Below, one piece after another: positions 44,699 through 54,358 of a stretch of 64,000 nucleotides of DNA (position 1 is its first letter; every line of letters begins with the position of its first letter). Both the position numbers and the translations under genes were made by a program. This DNA is from Acidipila sp. EB88. Lineage in GTDB: Bacteria; Acidobacteriota; Terriglobia; Terriglobales; Acidobacteriaceae. The notes below the pieces were generated by a model. That model did not search any database. It saw only the letters and a list, made by a program, of their open reading frames with translations, and was not told the DNA's origin. The stretch is taken from contig NZ_QWEV01000005.1 in assembly GCF_003858395.1 (NCBI RefSeq), positions 2,666,001 to 2,730,000 of the forward strand, in the 5' to 3' direction.

Positions 44699-44721
44699 GA
44701 GCCCACCGTTGTGGTGGGCTC
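44699..44721. other. Hairpin downstream of purH
   Basis: GAGCCCACC (44699-44707) pairs perfectly with GGTGGGCTC (44713-44721), about 20 bases beyond the purH stop. No T run follows on the minus strand, so terminator function is uncertain. Confidence 0.45.
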
Positions 44722-44740
44722 CGCCTGAGCGTGGTGTGGT

Positions 44741-46429
44741 TTAGTGGCGGAAGTGCCGTTTGCCGGTGAAGACCATCGCGACGCCGAGCCGGTCGGCGGC
44801 TGCGATCACCTCTGCGTCGCGCACCGAGCCTCCGGGCTGGACCACTGCCGTCGCTCCGGCGGCTGCGACTACTTCCAGCCCATCGGCGAACGGGAAAAAG
44901 GCGTCGGACGCGGCAACGCAGCCGGTGAGCGGCAGGGTCGCCTTCTGCGCGCCAAAGCGTGCGGCATCGACGCGGCTCATCTGCCCGGCGCCAATGCCGA
45001 CTGTCTGGCCATCGCGGGCGTAGACGATCGCGTTGGACTTGACGTGCTTGCACACGCGCCATGCGAACAGCAGCGCGCGCTCCTCTTCAGGCGTGGGCTT
45101 GCGGGCGGTCACCACCTGGAGGTCGGCAGCGGTGACCGGGGCGTGGTCGGCATCCTGCACCAGCAGGCCGCCGGAGATGTGCTTGATCACCTGTGCGCCG
45201 CCGGCGTGCTCGATCTCCAGCAGGCGCAGGTTCTTCTTCCCCGCGAACCGGGCGCGGGCGCCGGGCGTGTAGGAGGGCGCGACGATCGCCTCCACAAAGA
45301 GCTTGGCAATCTCCTCAGCGGCGGCCTCGTCGATCTCGGTGCTGACGCCAATGACGCCGCCAAATGCGGAAACCGGGTCAGCGGCCAAGGCGCGGGTATA
45401 CGCCTCGAGCACGGTGGCGCCGGTCGCCGCGCCGCAGGGATTGGTGTGCTTGATGATGGCGACCATGGCGTGCGCCGCACTGTGGCCGGCCGCGCTCTGC
45501 AGGTTTGCCGGGGCAAACTCCTGCGTCAGGTCCCAGCAGGCATCCAGGTCGACAAGGTTGTTATAGGACAACTCTTTGCCCTGCAGTTGCAGGGCGCCGG
45601 CGATGCCTCGCTTGCTGCCGTCGGCGTAGAGAGCCGCGCGCTGGTGCGGGTTCTCCCCATAGCGCAGGGCGGCGGAGCGCGGCAGGATCAGGCGCAGGGT
45701 GGCGGGCAGGTCCGGCTGTGCGGCCTCGGCAGGGTGCACGGGGGCTTCCGGCGCGGGGGGCTCGGCGTCTGCGAGCGTTGTCTGCTCCGGGCCGGCGGGC
45801 TCGGCAGTGGCCGGCGCTGTGAGAGCTGCCGGGATCTTGTCCAGAGCATTGGCGATCGCGACATCGTAGGCAGCGGTGGTGCTGAAGGCGAGGCGCGCGA
45901 GCCGCCAGCGGGTGCCCCGGGTGAGCTGCGCCTGGTTCTGCTCAAGCTCGCGGATGAGTGACTCGTAGTCGGACGGGCGGGTGACCACGGCCACGTCCTC
46001 GAAGTTCTTAGCGGCGGAGCGCAGCATGGAGGGGCCGCCGATATCGATGTTTTCGATCAGCTCGCCGAAAGCGACACCGGCGCGTGCCGCGGTCTTCTCG
46101 AACGCGTACAGATTCACCACCACCATGTCGATGGGCTCGATGCCGTGGGCCGCAACCGCGGCAGCATGCTCGGGTTTGGAGCGGATGTGCAGGATTCCCC
46201 CATGCACCTTGGGGTGCAGGGTCTTGACGCGGCCGTCGAGCATCTCCGGAAAGCCGGTGAGGTCGTCGATGTCGCGCACCGCGAGGCCCGCCTCGCGCAG
46301 GGTGCGGGCGGTGCCGCCGGTGGAGACCAGTTCCACTCCATGGGCCGCAAGGCCGCGGGCAAACGGTACCAGCCCTTCTTTATCAGTAACGCTGAGGAGC
46401 GCGCGACGTACAGGTTTCAAGCCGTTCAA
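44741..46429 (-). CDS. purH: Bifunctional AICAR transformylase / IMP cyclohydrolase PurH
   Basis: Catalyses the last two steps of de novo IMP synthesis. The N-terminal MGS-like cyclohydrolase domain (residues about 1-195) has STGGTA and [10 protein letters not shown]; the C-terminal transformylase domain has [16 protein letters not shown] and a C-terminal [10 protein letters not shown] and [10 protein letters not shown] Pro/Ala/Glu-rich insert at about residues 203-242 lies exactly at the domain junction and explains the length, 562 aa against about 520. The start is TTG 46429 because GGAGG lies five bases upstream; longer frames lack a ribosome site. Confidence 0.93.
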   Translation of the reverse strand: MNGLKPVRRALLSVTDKEGLVPFARGLAAHGVELVSTGGTARTLREAGLAVRDIDDLTGFPEMLDGRVKTLHPKVHGGILHIRSKPEHAAAVAAHGIEPIDMVVVNLYAFEKTAARAGVAFGELIENIDIGGPSMLRSAAKNFEDVAVVTRPSDYESLIRELEQNQAQLTRGTRWRLARLAFSTTAAYDVAIANALDKIPAALTAPATAEPAGPEQTTLADAEPPAPEAPVHPAEAAQPDLPATLRLILPRSAALRYGENPHQRAALYADGSKRGIAGALQLQGKELSYNNLVDLDACWDLTQEFAPANLQSAAGHSAAHAMVAIIKHTNPCGAATGATVLEAYTRALAADPVSAFGGVIGVSTEIDEAAAEEIAKLFVEAIVAPSYTPGARARFAGKKNLRLLEIEHAGGAQVIKHISGGLLVQDADHAPVTAADLQVVTARKPTPEEERALLFAWRVCKHVKSNAIVYARDGQTVGIGAGQMSRVDAARFGAQKATLPLTGCVAASDAFFPFADGLEVVAAAGATAVVQPGGSVRDAEVIAAADRLGVAMVFTGKRHFRH

Positions 46430-46610
46430 GAAATCCTCCGGAAGCAGGTGCAATGGGGTGGTTGAAAAGGGAACAAGGTGAGCAGCAATCGAGCAGACGC
46501 TTTTGATTGTACGAACCGGCCTGCTGCTTGTCGCGCCGTGATGGCCGAGCCACAATGCATGCGAGGGGAGCAGGAATCGATGGTCATTTGCAGGCGGCTG
46601 GTGGTGGGAC

Positions 46611-46616
46611 TACCGT
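46611..46616 (+). promoter_or_regulatory. -10 box of the rhomboid gene, leaderless spacing
   Basis: TACCGT, six bases before the ATG at 46623. AAGGG lies between but is too close to the ATG to act as a normal ribosome site. Confidence 0.4.
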
Positions 46617-46622
46617 AAGGGC

Positions 46623-47684
46623 ATGAAGCCCGAGGGTGAGTGGACCGTGCTGCCTCCAGAGCCGACGCAGGGCAGCCAGTCGGCCGACGGAACGGCTGCC
46701 GGTTGGTTGGACCGGACCATCGAATCACAGGCAGGCTCGACGGTTTCGCCCTACACGGTTTCAGCGGGCTCCTCGTGGCAGCAGGACACCACCACGGAGC
46801 TGCCGCCCAAGCCGCAGCGCAAACGGCGCGGACGGCAGGGCTGGGCCAGCGCACCGGCAACCTACCTGCTGCTCGGCATCAACTGCGCCGTATTTGTGGC
46901 CATGCTGCTGCGGGGCGTCTCACCCATCTCACCCCAGCCGGAACAGCTGGTGGCCTGGGGAGCAAACTACAGCCCGTATGTGCTGCTTGGCGGCGAGTGG
47001 TGGCGCCTGATCACGGCCATGTTCCTTCACATCGGCGTGGTGCACCTCGGACTCAATATGTGGTGCCTGTGGAACCTCGGCCTGCTGGGTGAGCCGCTGC
47101 TCGGCGCGGGCGGGCTCATCGCCGCATACCTGCTGACGGGATTTGCCGGTAACCTGCTGAGCGTCGCCATGCACCCGGGCCTGGCGGATATGGGCGCCAG
47201 CGCCGCGATCGGCGCCGGGGCCTCGGGCGCGATCTTCGGGCTGGCAGGCGTGCAGATCGTGCTGCTGAGCTCGCGCCTGCTGCCGCTGCCTCCGGCCGAT
47301 CGCAAGGCGCTGCGTTCCAACGTGATCCTGTTCGCCGCGCTCAACTTTGTGCTGGGTTTTGGATCAGGGCTGGGGCACTTTTCCATGCGCATCGACAACT
47401 CCGCGCACCTTGGAGGCTTTGTGGCCGGGCTGTTGCTGGCGCTGCCCATGGTGCCACGCGTGGGCTCGCCGGCGGCGCTGTTTGTGCGCCGGCGAAACCT
47501 GGCTGTGATTGCGGAGGCGTTGCTGCTGGCGTTGTTGTGCGCGGGGGTGCGCGGCTTCTACCTCAACAGCATGCCGGAAAGAGTGGGGGGTGCTCAGGCG
47601 GAAACAGGTGCCGGGGCAGTTGCGAACTTCTTGACCATGGCGAGCAGCAGCTTTTTGTCTCCATCGTTGAGGCTGGACGAGTAG
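46623..47684 (+). CDS. Rhomboid family intramembrane serine protease
   Basis: A 353-aa polytopic protease. A soluble N-terminal region of about 75 residues is Gln/Ser/Thr-rich and basic at its end. The rhomboid core has WWRLITAMFLHIGVVHLGLNMW, the catalytic serine in GASGAIFG and the catalytic histidine in DNSAHLGGF. A further helix and a short tail follow. The last 91 bases overlap the 3' end of the minus-strand XRE gene. Substrates are unknown. Confidence 0.92.
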   Translation: MKPEGEWTVLPPEPTQGSQSADGTAAGWLDRTIESQAGSTVSPYTVSAGSSWQQDTTTELPPKPQRKRRGRQGWASAPATYLLLGINCAVFVAMLLRGVSPISPQPEQLVAWGANYSPYVLLGGEWWRLITAMFLHIGVVHLGLNMWCLWNLGLLGEPLLGAGGLIAAYLLTGFAGNLLSVAMHPGLADMGASAAIGAGASGAIFGLAGVQIVLLSSRLLPLPPADRKALRSNVILFAALNFVLGFGSGLGHFSMRIDNSAHLGGFVAGLLLALPMVPRVGSPAALFVRRRNLAVIAEALLLALLCAGVRGFYLNSMPERVGGAQAETGAGAVANFLTMASSSFLSPSLRLDE

Positions 47685-47953
47685 CGGCGGATCTGCGTCA
47701 GGAAGCGAAGTTCGTCATCCGACACCTTTTGCGTCGGCAGTTCGTGCGTCGCTGCGTCATCGTGGAAGAACTGGGCCAGCGGGATCTCCATGGCCTGCGC
47801 GATCTTGGAAAGCGTTTCAAGCGATGGAATCGTGTGGCCGTTCTCGACGCGTGACAAGTAACAGCGGAGCAGCCCGGTCCGCTTCTCAATGTCACCCTGC
47901 GATAAGCCACGCTGTAAACGAAAACCCCGGATTGTTGCCCCAATCTTCATCAT
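47594..47953 (-). CDS. XRE-family helix-turn-helix regulator
   Basis: A 119-aa DNA-binding protein. The Cro/C1-type HTH spans about residues 5-60: IGATIRGFRLQRGLSQGDIEKRTGLLRCYLSRVENGHTIPSLETLSKIAQAM in short overlapping blocks matches the fold well. The C-terminal part is acidic and helical (LRFLTQIRRYSSSLNDGDKKLLLAMVKK), perhaps for dimerisation. GAGGA lies just upstream of the ATG pair. Its 3' end overlaps the rhomboid gene by 91 bases. A 10-bp palindrome about 65 bases upstream may be an autoregulatory operator. Confidence 0.87.
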   Translation of the reverse strand: MMKIGATIRGFRLQRGLSQGDIEKRTGLLRCYLSRVENGHTIPSLETLSKIAQAMEIPLAQFFHDDAATHELPTQKVSDDELRFLTQIRRYSSSLNDGDKKLLLAMVKKFATAPAPVSA

Positions 47954-48431
47954 GCTGTCCTCTTGCATCGGGTAGTGTTTTCATCGACTGACCGCCAGGC
48001 CCAGCGGTTACTTCGCAGTTAACTGAGGGAACGCTAACATACTTCCGGAACGTCCGAGAAGAGTTCTGTGCGTGCTGGTTGAACAATCCTGAAATGGGCA
48101 GAGGGAGCTGCTCTGAAGCAGCTTGCGGCCCTGCATCGAGGCAGGACGTGCAGTCTGCCCGCTCCAGCGCGGCTTCCCTCCTGAGGCATTTTCCGAGGCA
48201 AGGGCGCATCCCGCTGCTTGATTCAATGAAAAACAACCAACAGCGGGCCGGTTCGTCTAAGAGCACTGCGTTTTGTGCGCGCGGACTGCATCTATCCTTG
48301 TGTTCCTGTGCGCTCCCGCAGTTCGACCCCGAGAAATCCTTTCGGCGAGAGCAGGAGGAGAGCTGCCTTGCTGCGATGCACGCGCCAGGCAGCCGGGCCG
48401 CCAGCGATTACTTTGCAACCAAGTGGACGAG
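47954..48431. other. Divergent intergenic region, XRE gene and YihY gene
   Basis: About 480 bases without a credible gene; open frames here lack ribosome sites and family features. It contains the palindrome CAGTTAACTG at 48017-48026 and TTCCGGAA near 48043, both upstream of the XRE gene. Base composition is lower in GC around 48010-48080, consistent with promoters. No small-RNA-like terminator is visible. Confidence 0.35.
48017..48026. promoter_or_regulatory. Palindrome upstream of the XRE regulator
   Basis: CAGTTAACTG, a perfect 10-bp palindrome in the leader or promoter region of the XRE gene. It is a plausible operator for autoregulation; no second copy was noticed. Confidence 0.3.
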
Positions 48432-49400
48432 ATGAATATGGGTGAGAGCACAACAGTCCGGTTGAAGCGGGTCACTGGCAAGGTCACGAACGAAGTTGAG
48501 AAGTTCCCTCACCTCGCGACCGTCGTGTTCAACGAGGTGATGCGGACACGGGTGCTTACCATCGGGGCCGCGGTTGCTTTCTTTCTGCTGCTATCGCTCG
48601 TGCCCCTGCTGATCGTAGCTTCGGCGATGATCAGTGCTTTGCCGATCCCGAACCTTTGGGAGCAATTGCTCGAACTTATGGCGATGCTGGTGCCGCCGGA
48701 GGCCATGGTGCTGGTACGGAGCGTGCTGACTTCCATCCTGACGGCACACCCGGCCCGCATCCTGTCGATCGGCATCCTGAGTTACATCTGGGCGGCGGCC
48801 GGTTCGTTCTCGGCGATCATCGAGGCGCTCAACATCGCCTATGACGTCGACGTGGAGCACGCGCGTTCCTGGTGGCGCGACAAGCTACAGGCACTGCTGC
48901 TGACTTTTACGTGCGGTGGACTGAGCGTCTTCTCGCTGATGGTGCTGATCGCCGGGCCGCCATTTATCCACTTCCTGTCGTACATCCTGCCGGTGCCCAA
49001 GGTGTTCGCCGTGGTGTGGCCGCCGATCCGGTACGCCCTGCTGTTCACGGCCTTTGTCACCAACGTGATGCTGCTGTACTACTTCGGGCCGAACCGCAAG
49101 ATCACCTTCCGCTCGGCGTGGCCGGGCGCCGCGCTCGCCGTGGGGTTCTGGGTGGTTGGATCCCTGGGCCTGGGCTTTTACCTTGGCCACTTCGCCAACT
49201 ACAGCGCCACCTACGGATCGCTTGGCGCGATCATCGTGCTGATGCTCTGGCTGTATCTCATCTCGGTATCGCTGCTGGTCGGTGCTGAGCTCAATGCAGA
49301 ACTTGAGAAGAGGGCACTGGCTGGAGCGGTCAGCGTGGCCGCTCCAGCCCGCGCGGCCGAGCGCGCCACGATCTCCGCGCGCACACCCGGCACGGCCTGA
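48432..49400 (+). CDS. YihY/virulence factor BrkB family membrane protein
   Basis: A 322-aa inner-membrane protein with about six hydrophobic helices. The family pattern is present: AAVAFFLLLSLVPLLIVASAM, the SAIIEALNIAYDV segment, RSAWPGAALAVGFW and YSATYGSLGAIIVLMLWLYLIS. Despite its older label as a ribonuclease (BN), the family is now treated as of unknown, possibly transport-related, function. ATG 48432 was chosen at the start of the conserved region; a second ATG is two codons later. The frame extends to 48273 without support. Confidence 0.85.
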   Translation: MNMGESTTVRLKRVTGKVTNEVEKFPHLATVVFNEVMRTRVLTIGAAVAFFLLLSLVPLLIVASAMISALPIPNLWEQLLELMAMLVPPEAMVLVRSVLTSILTAHPARILSIGILSYIWAAAGSFSAIIEALNIAYDVDVEHARSWWRDKLQALLLTFTCGGLSVFSLMVLIAGPPFIHFLSYILPVPKVFAVVWPPIRYALLFTAFVTNVMLLYYFGPNRKITFRSAWPGAALAVGFWVVGSLGLGFYLGHFANYSATYGSLGAIIVLMLWLYLISVSLLVGAELNAELEKRALAGAVSVAAPARAAERATISARTPGTA

Positions 49401-49411
49401 AACCGTGGCGG

Positions 49412-50185
49412 CTACTGCATGTGCAGTCCGCCATTGATGTCCAGCGTGTGACCCGTGATGTAGCCGGCTTCCGGCGAGCACAGGAAGGCAACGGCATGAG
49501 CCACTTCCTGCTCAGTACCCGCGCGGCCCAAAGGCACATTCTGCAGCATGGCGTTTTTCTGCGCGTCGGTAAGCACCTCGGTCATGGCCGTCTCGATATA
49601 GCCAGGCGCGACCGCGTTGACCGTGATGGAGCGCGAAGCTACCTCGCGCGCGAGTGAGCGGGTAAAACCCAGTAGCGCTGCCTTGCTGGCTGCATAGTTC
49701 ACCTGGCCTGCCTGCCCGGTCTGCCCGACAATGCTGGTGATGGAAACGATACGGCCCCATCGTGCCTTGATCATGGCGGGCAGCAGCGCCTGGGTGATCA
49801 AAAAGGTGCCGGTGAGATTGGTCTCAAGCACCGCGTCCCAGTCCGCACGCTTCATGCGCATCATCAGGCCGTCGCGGGTGATCCCGGCATTGTTGATCAG
49901 GATGTCGACCTGTCCGTAAGTCGACACCAAGGTCTTTGCGACGTCCTTGATGGACGCCTCGCTGCTGACGTCGATGGCATAGGGGTGGGCTTCGCCGCCT
50001 GCTGCCTGGATCTCGGCCGCCACTGCTTCCAGCTTTTCGACATTGCGAGCGGCCAGGGCGACGCGTGCGCCCTGGGCAGCAAGCGCCAGGGCGATGCTGC
50101 GACCGATGCCCTGGGAGGCGCCGGTAACGAGGGCGATTTTGCCGTGGAGCGGGAGAGCGGAGGCGGAGGCAACGGAATCAGGCAA
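49412..50185 (-). CDS. fabG: 3-oxoacyl-[acyl-carrier-protein] reductase FabG
   Basis: NADPH-dependent short-chain dehydrogenase of fatty-acid elongation, 257 aa. The cofactor loop is TGASQGIGRSIA (about residues 21-32), followed by NNAGITRDGLMMRM (the FabG-type NNAG), catalytic Ser in SITSIVG and YAASK, and PGYIETAMT. These features favour FabG over generic SDRs. It starts with TTG and no clear ribosome site. It is convergent with the YihY gene, only eleven bases away. Confidence 0.9.
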   Translation of the reverse strand: MPDSVASASALPLHGKIALVTGASQGIGRSIALALAAQGARVALAARNVEKLEAVAAEIQAAGGEAHPYAIDVSSEASIKDVAKTLVSTYGQVDILINNAGITRDGLMMRMKRADWDAVLETNLTGTFLITQALLPAMIKARWGRIVSITSIVGQTGQAGQVNYAASKAALLGFTRSLAREVASRSITVNAVAPGYIETAMTEVLTDAQKNAMLQNVPLGRAGTEQEVAHAVAFLCSPEAGYITGHTLDINGGLHMQ

Positions 50186-50309
50186 CGAAGGTGCTCGCTT
50201 TCTTAAGGGCAGGATGGATCGCCCCAGTATAGAGGCCGGGCCGCCCGATCACGGGTGCCACGGGACGCGGACCACGCGGCGACCGGCTGCCCGGCTGCCA
50301 CGAAAACCC

Positions 50310-51350
50310 TCAGGGGTGTTGCACAGAAACGGAGCCGGCGATGGGGCTGCCCACGGGCGAAGGCTGCGCCTTGGCCTGGGGCAGGATCTGCGCGAAGGAG
50401 CGGCCGGGACGTGCGTGCTGCAGCGTCCATACGTACACCATGAGCTCACGTGAGTAGTGCAGGACCGGTGCGCAGTGCGGCAGCGTGAACCCGTGCGCGG
50501 CAGGCAGGTCGTTGCGCTCGAACTCGGCTTCCGCGCGTTCGAGCGGCCAGGGAAGGTGATGGATGTCGCCGCGAAGCAGGGTGCCTCGACGGTCCGCGGT
50601 GTAGAGGGCATAGCGCGCGGTAAGAAAGTGCTCAAGCGGCCCCTGGGCCATCAGCCCAAGCCCGCGGTATTGCGCGGAGAAGCCTGCCCGCGAAGTGCCA
50701 AGCAGGCGCTCGCTCCGGTAGATGATCTGCCGGGATCGCCCGGTTTCCGGGCCGTACTGCATCTGCATCTTCGCCCAGAAGTACGGCAGGTGGAATACCG
50801 CGCGAGCTACCGCCACGGCCAGGGGATTGCTGGCATCGAGCGAGTAGAAGTACACGCCGGCGCGGTTGGTGCCGCGTTCACGGACATAGGTGCGCAGGTT
50901 CAGTTCCGGGAACGAGCGGGCGCCGGGCACCGAGGGCAGACCGTGGATGCGGATGCGGTCCATGCCGAAGGGCACGACGCCGAGCCACGCGGAGCCGTCA
51001 AAGGTATCGACCACAAGGTCGGGTGGGAGCGTGGGGGCGATGGCGGCAGCCGGCATGGGCCAGTGCGCGAAGAGCAGGTCGTTCCACCGCTGCTGCATGG
51101 CCCAGGGGCGGTCGGGCAGCGGGCCCGGACGATGGTCGGTGGTCCGGAGCACATCCGGCAAGGACGGCTCGTTGGCTGCTGGCGAGGCTTTCGCCGGATC
51201 CGCGATGGTGCTGAAGGAAGCACCGGGCGCAGCAACCACTCCGGCGCCCGCTGCGTGCAGCGATGCAGGGTCGGATGCCTCGGGGCGCCACGGGTAGTTG
51301 CCGGCCGAGTCGGGGACCGCGACCGGCCTGGGTTTGCGTTGGTCCGGCAT
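50310..51350 (-). CDS. DUF2071 (YqjF-like) family protein
   Basis: A 346-aa soluble protein. The conserved DUF2071 core begins near residue 82 (RPWAMQQRWNDLLFAHWPMP) and includes AWLGVVPFGMDRIRIHGLP, ELNLRTYVRERG, GVYFYSLDASNPLAV and a C-terminal HYSRELMVYVW. The first 80 residues are Pro/Ala/Ser-rich and not part of the family. DUF2071 has a lipocalin-like or acetoacetate-decarboxylase-like predicted fold with no proven function. Divergent from thyX. Confidence 0.82.
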   Translation of the reverse strand: MPDQRKPRPVAVPDSAGNYPWRPEASDPASLHAAGAGVVAAPGASFSTIADPAKASPAANEPSLPDVLRTTDHRPGPLPDRPWAMQQRWNDLLFAHWPMPAAAIAPTLPPDLVVDTFDGSAWLGVVPFGMDRIRIHGLPSVPGARSFPELNLRTYVRERGTNRAGVYFYSLDASNPLAVAVARAVFHLPYFWAKMQMQYGPETGRSRQIIYRSERLLGTSRAGFSAQYRGLGLMAQGPLEHFLTARYALYTADRRGTLLRGDIHHLPWPLERAEAEFERNDLPAAHGFTLPHCAPVLHYSRELMVYVWTLQHARPGRSFAQILPQAKAQPSPVGSPIAGSVSVQHP

Positions 51351-51448
51351 ACGGCTCTATTCTCTCCTACCCAGGGGCGCTATGGCGGGGCGAAGCGTCG
51401 GTGTCGCAAATGGCGATGGAACCTGCCGCACCTCGAAAGGTATGCTGG

Positions 51449-52996
51449 ATGCCGATGGACTCACAACAAAAGCGCACCGGCACCCAGGTCTACGCGGTGC
51501 ATGGCGCCGACCCGGAAGTGCTGGCTTACGCCATGGCGAAGTACTCCCGCTCGGCGCTTTCGCTCAAGGAATCGCTGCGCGAGATCAGCGCGCAGCGTGC
51601 CGAGCAGTTTCTCAACACCTTCTACTTTCAATATGGACACCGCTCCATTGCGGACCTGGCGCACCTGGCATTCGCGGTGGAGCAGCTTTCCCTGCTGGCT
51701 GCGATTGTGCTGGTCGACGAGCAGCGCTGGGATGGGCAGGAGCGCTCGACCCGTTACCAGGATTTCGAGCGCAGCGGCTGGTACACGCCGCGGTTCCTCG
51801 AAGCGGCCGACACTACGCGGTATGACGACGCGGTGCGGTCGCAGTTTGGGAGCTATCGCGAGGTCTCCGACGGTGTGTTTGCCGAGCTGCGAGAAAACAC
51901 GGAGCGTCCCGCAGAGATGAAGCAGGAGTCATTTGAGCGGACGCTGCGGGCGCGCGCCTTTGACGTGGCGCGCTACCTGTTGCCGCTGGCGGCAAACACC
52001 TCGCTGGGGCAGATTGTGAATGCGCGCACGCTGGAAACGCAGGTGTCGCGGTTGCTGTCGAGCCCGCTTGCCGAGATTCGTGCCCTGGGGGAACAGTTGC
52101 GGGAGGCGGCCGGCGGCGTGGCGTGGAATCCCCTGCATGCGGATGAGTCCGCCGGGGCTGAAGCACGGCGCGAGGTGCGTGTTGCGCCAACGCTGGTGAA
52201 GTACGCGGTGCCGAACCGGTATGCCATCGAGACACGCGCACTGATGGCCGAGGCAGCGGCAGCGCTGATGGGCGACACCCCGGTTGCGAGCGCGCCGCTG
52301 GTGGACCTGGTGGATGACGCGGACGCGCTCGAGGTCGACCTGGCGGCGAGCCTGTTGTACCCCGCCAGCCGCTACCCCTACCGGCAGCTGCGCGACCACG
52401 TGGCAGCGTTGAGCGAGACGAAGCGGGACGAGATCATCGACCTGGGCCTGCGGGAGCGTGGCCGCCACGACGAACTGCTGCGTGAATTCACGGCAGGGCA
52501 GCGCATGCGCTTCGACATCCTGATGGATATTGGCGGCTTTCGCGATATGCACCGGCACCGTCGCTGTGTGCAGCTGCTGCAGGGTTTCACCGGGGAGCAT
52601 GGCTGGGAAACGCCTGACGGGCTGGGCAGCCTTGCGCCGGTATTTGCCCGCGCGATGGCCGCCTCGGCCGAAGCGGTTGCCGGGTTTGACGCAGACCGGG
52701 CTGCAGACTTGGCCGGGGATCGAGTGGCAGGGGACCAGCCTGCCTGGACAGTGGGGCCGCATGCGGAAGCCCGGCAGTACCTGTTGCCCCTGGCGACGCG
52801 GACGCGCGCATTGTTTCGCATGGACTTTGCCGAGGCCCTCTATATCGCCGAGCTGCGATCGGCCCCGCAGGGGCACCTGTCCTACCGCCGCGTGGCATGG
52901 GAGATGTACCAGGCGGTAGCGCGCAAGCATCCCGGACTTGCGCGGCATTTCCGCGTCAGCCCGGTAGAAACCGCGGCTGACCTGTTGAAGCGCTGA
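51449..52996 (+). CDS. thyX: Double-length ThyX-like (FAD-dependent thymidylate synthase family) protein
   Basis: A 515-aa protein made of two ThyX-like halves, against about 220-300 aa for a normal subunit. Half 1 has GHRSIADLAH (from residue 63) and QERSTRYQDF (97-106), equivalent to the distal part of the ThyX motif, but the RHR position reads DEQRW. Half 2 keeps HRHRR (368-372), followed by CVQ where the usual motif has a serine and no STRY-like segment. Thus the normal ThyX motif is split between halves. AAAGG precedes ATG 51449. Known long ThyX homologues exist; whether this one makes dTMP is uncertain. Confidence 0.75.
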   Translation: MPMDSQQKRTGTQVYAVHGADPEVLAYAMAKYSRSALSLKESLREISAQRAEQFLNTFYFQYGHRSIADLAHLAFAVEQLSLLAAIVLVDEQRWDGQERSTRYQDFERSGWYTPRFLEAADTTRYDDAVRSQFGSYREVSDGVFAELRENTERPAEMKQESFERTLRARAFDVARYLLPLAANTSLGQIVNARTLETQVSRLLSSPLAEIRALGEQLREAAGGVAWNPLHADESAGAEARREVRVAPTLVKYAVPNRYAIETRALMAEAAAALMGDTPVASAPLVDLVDDADALEVDLAASLLYPASRYPYRQLRDHVAALSETKRDEIIDLGLRERGRHDELLREFTAGQRMRFDILMDIGGFRDMHRHRRCVQLLQGFTGEHGWETPDGLGSLAPVFARAMAASAEAVAGFDADRAADLAGDRVAGDQPAWTVGPHAEARQYLLPLATRTRALFRMDFAEALYIAELRSAPQGHLSYRRVAWEMYQAVARKHPGLARHFRVSPVETAADLLKR

Positions 52997-53224
52997 GACG
53001 GCTGTGAGTAGCCCGGGCGCAGCGTTTTCCTGAAATGGGAGCGCTATGACCATGGTGAATCGACCTGCGGCGATGTTTGTGTTTTCTTCGCCTTTTTCAG
53101 GGTGCGGGTGGTAATCTTGGGACAGCCTCTGTATCGATTCAGGACAGGTTCTCTTGCGCTGTGCTCTCGCTCCTGGGAGTGCGTCAAGGCTTGATACATG
53201 CGTCAACTATTTGGGGGAAACAGC

Positions 53225-54301
53225 GTGGCTGAAGATCGGTCCCGGGCAATTGAAGCGGCACTTGCACAGTTGGACAAACAGTTTGGCAAGGGTTCGGTGA
53301 TGCGGCTTGGCAGCAAGGACACGCTGCCGATCGCCGCGATCTCTACCGGCTCCATCTCCTTTGACGCGGCGCTCGGCGTGGGCGGTGTGCCGCGCGGCCG
53401 GGTCATCGAGATCTTCGGGCCAGAATCTTCCGGTAAGACCACGATCACGTTGCAGATCATCGCCGAGGCGCAGAAGCTGGGTGGTCTGGCGGCGTTCGTC
53501 GACGCGGAGCATGCGCTGGATCCGACCTACGCGAAGAAGCTGGGTGTGGACATCGACAACCTGCTGGTATCGCAGCCGGACTACGGCGAGCAGGCGCTTG
53601 AGATTGTGGAAGCACTGGTGCGCTCGAATGCGGTGGACGTGCTCGTGGTCGACTCGGTGGCGGCGCTGGTGCCCAAGGCTGAACTGGACGGCGAGATGGG
53701 CGACTCTCACATGGGTCTGCAGGCCCGCCTGATGTCGCAGGCGCTGCGGAAGCTCACCGGTACGGTGTCGAAGTCGCGCACGTGCCTGATTTTCATCAAC
53801 CAGATCCGCGAAAAGATCGGCGTGATGTTCGGCAATCCGGAGACCACCACCGGTGGCCGCGCATTGAAGTTCTACTCGTCGGTACGCGTGGATATCCGCA
53901 GGATCGCGGCGGTCAAGGAAGGCGACCAGGTTGTGGGATCGCGGACCAAGGTCAAGATCGTAAAGAACAAGGTCGCGGCGCCATTCCGCGAGGCCGAGTT
54001 CGACATCCTGTACGGCGAAGGCATTTCGCGCGAAGGCGACGTGCTGGACCTGGCCGTCACGCACAACGTGGTGGACAAATCGGGCGCCTGGTACAGCTAC
54101 TCGGGCGAGCGCATTGGCCAGGGTCGCGAGAATGTGCGGCAGTTCCTAAAGGACAACAAGGAAGTGTTTGGACGGATCGACAGCGCGGTGCGGCAGAAAC
54201 TCGGCATCGCCGGGGCTGCGGCAGCGGCCGAGATTCCGGAAGTGCCGGTGGATGGTCCCTTGCTTGCACAGGAAGTCGTGCGGCCCTCCCGGCGGCAGTA
54301 G
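53225..54301 (+). CDS. recA: Recombinase RecA
   Basis: DNA-dependent ATPase for homologous recombination and SOS induction. Walker [10 protein letters not shown] is at residues 65-73; the [12 protein letters not shown] Walker B, the L1/L2 loop region ([13 protein letters not shown]) and the C-terminal KIVKNKVA...[15 protein letters not shown] are standard. The start is GTG 53225 with GGGGGA five to seven bases upstream, giving 358 aa; an ATG at 53198 adds nine residues. In the gap upstream I see TAATCT near 53112 as a possible -10 and no convincing LexA box. A strong terminator follows. Confidence 0.97.
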   Translation: MAEDRSRAIEAALAQLDKQFGKGSVMRLGSKDTLPIAAISTGSISFDAALGVGGVPRGRVIEIFGPESSGKTTITLQIIAEAQKLGGLAAFVDAEHALDPTYAKKLGVDIDNLLVSQPDYGEQALEIVEALVRSNAVDVLVVDSVAALVPKAELDGEMGDSHMGLQARLMSQALRKLTGTVSKSRTCLIFINQIREKIGVMFGNPETTTGGRALKFYSSVRVDIRRIAAVKEGDQVVGSRTKVKIVKNKVAAPFREAEFDILYGEGISREGDVLDLAVTHNVVDKSGAWYSYSGERIGQGRENVRQFLKDNKEVFGRIDSAVRQKLGIAGAAAAAEIPEVPVDGPLLAQEVVRPSRRQ

Positions 54302-54319
54302 CGAGTCACAGGCGAAAAG

Positions 54320-54358
54320 AAAAGGCAGGTGAGACGCAATGTCTCACCTGCCTTTTTT
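54320..54358. terminator. Terminator of recA
   Basis: AAAAGGCAGGTGAGAC (54320-54335) and GTCTCACCTGCCTTTT (54341-54356) form a perfect 16-bp stem with a GCAAT loop, flanked by A and T runs. It ends recA and can also act on the minus strand for the convergent esterase gene. Confidence 0.93.

Noticed and set aside
53100-53180. CTGT/ACAG pairs upstream of recA as a LexA box
   Set aside because: The spacings (3 and 11 bases) do not match the CTGT-N8-ACAG box, and no alternative SOS box known to me is evident.
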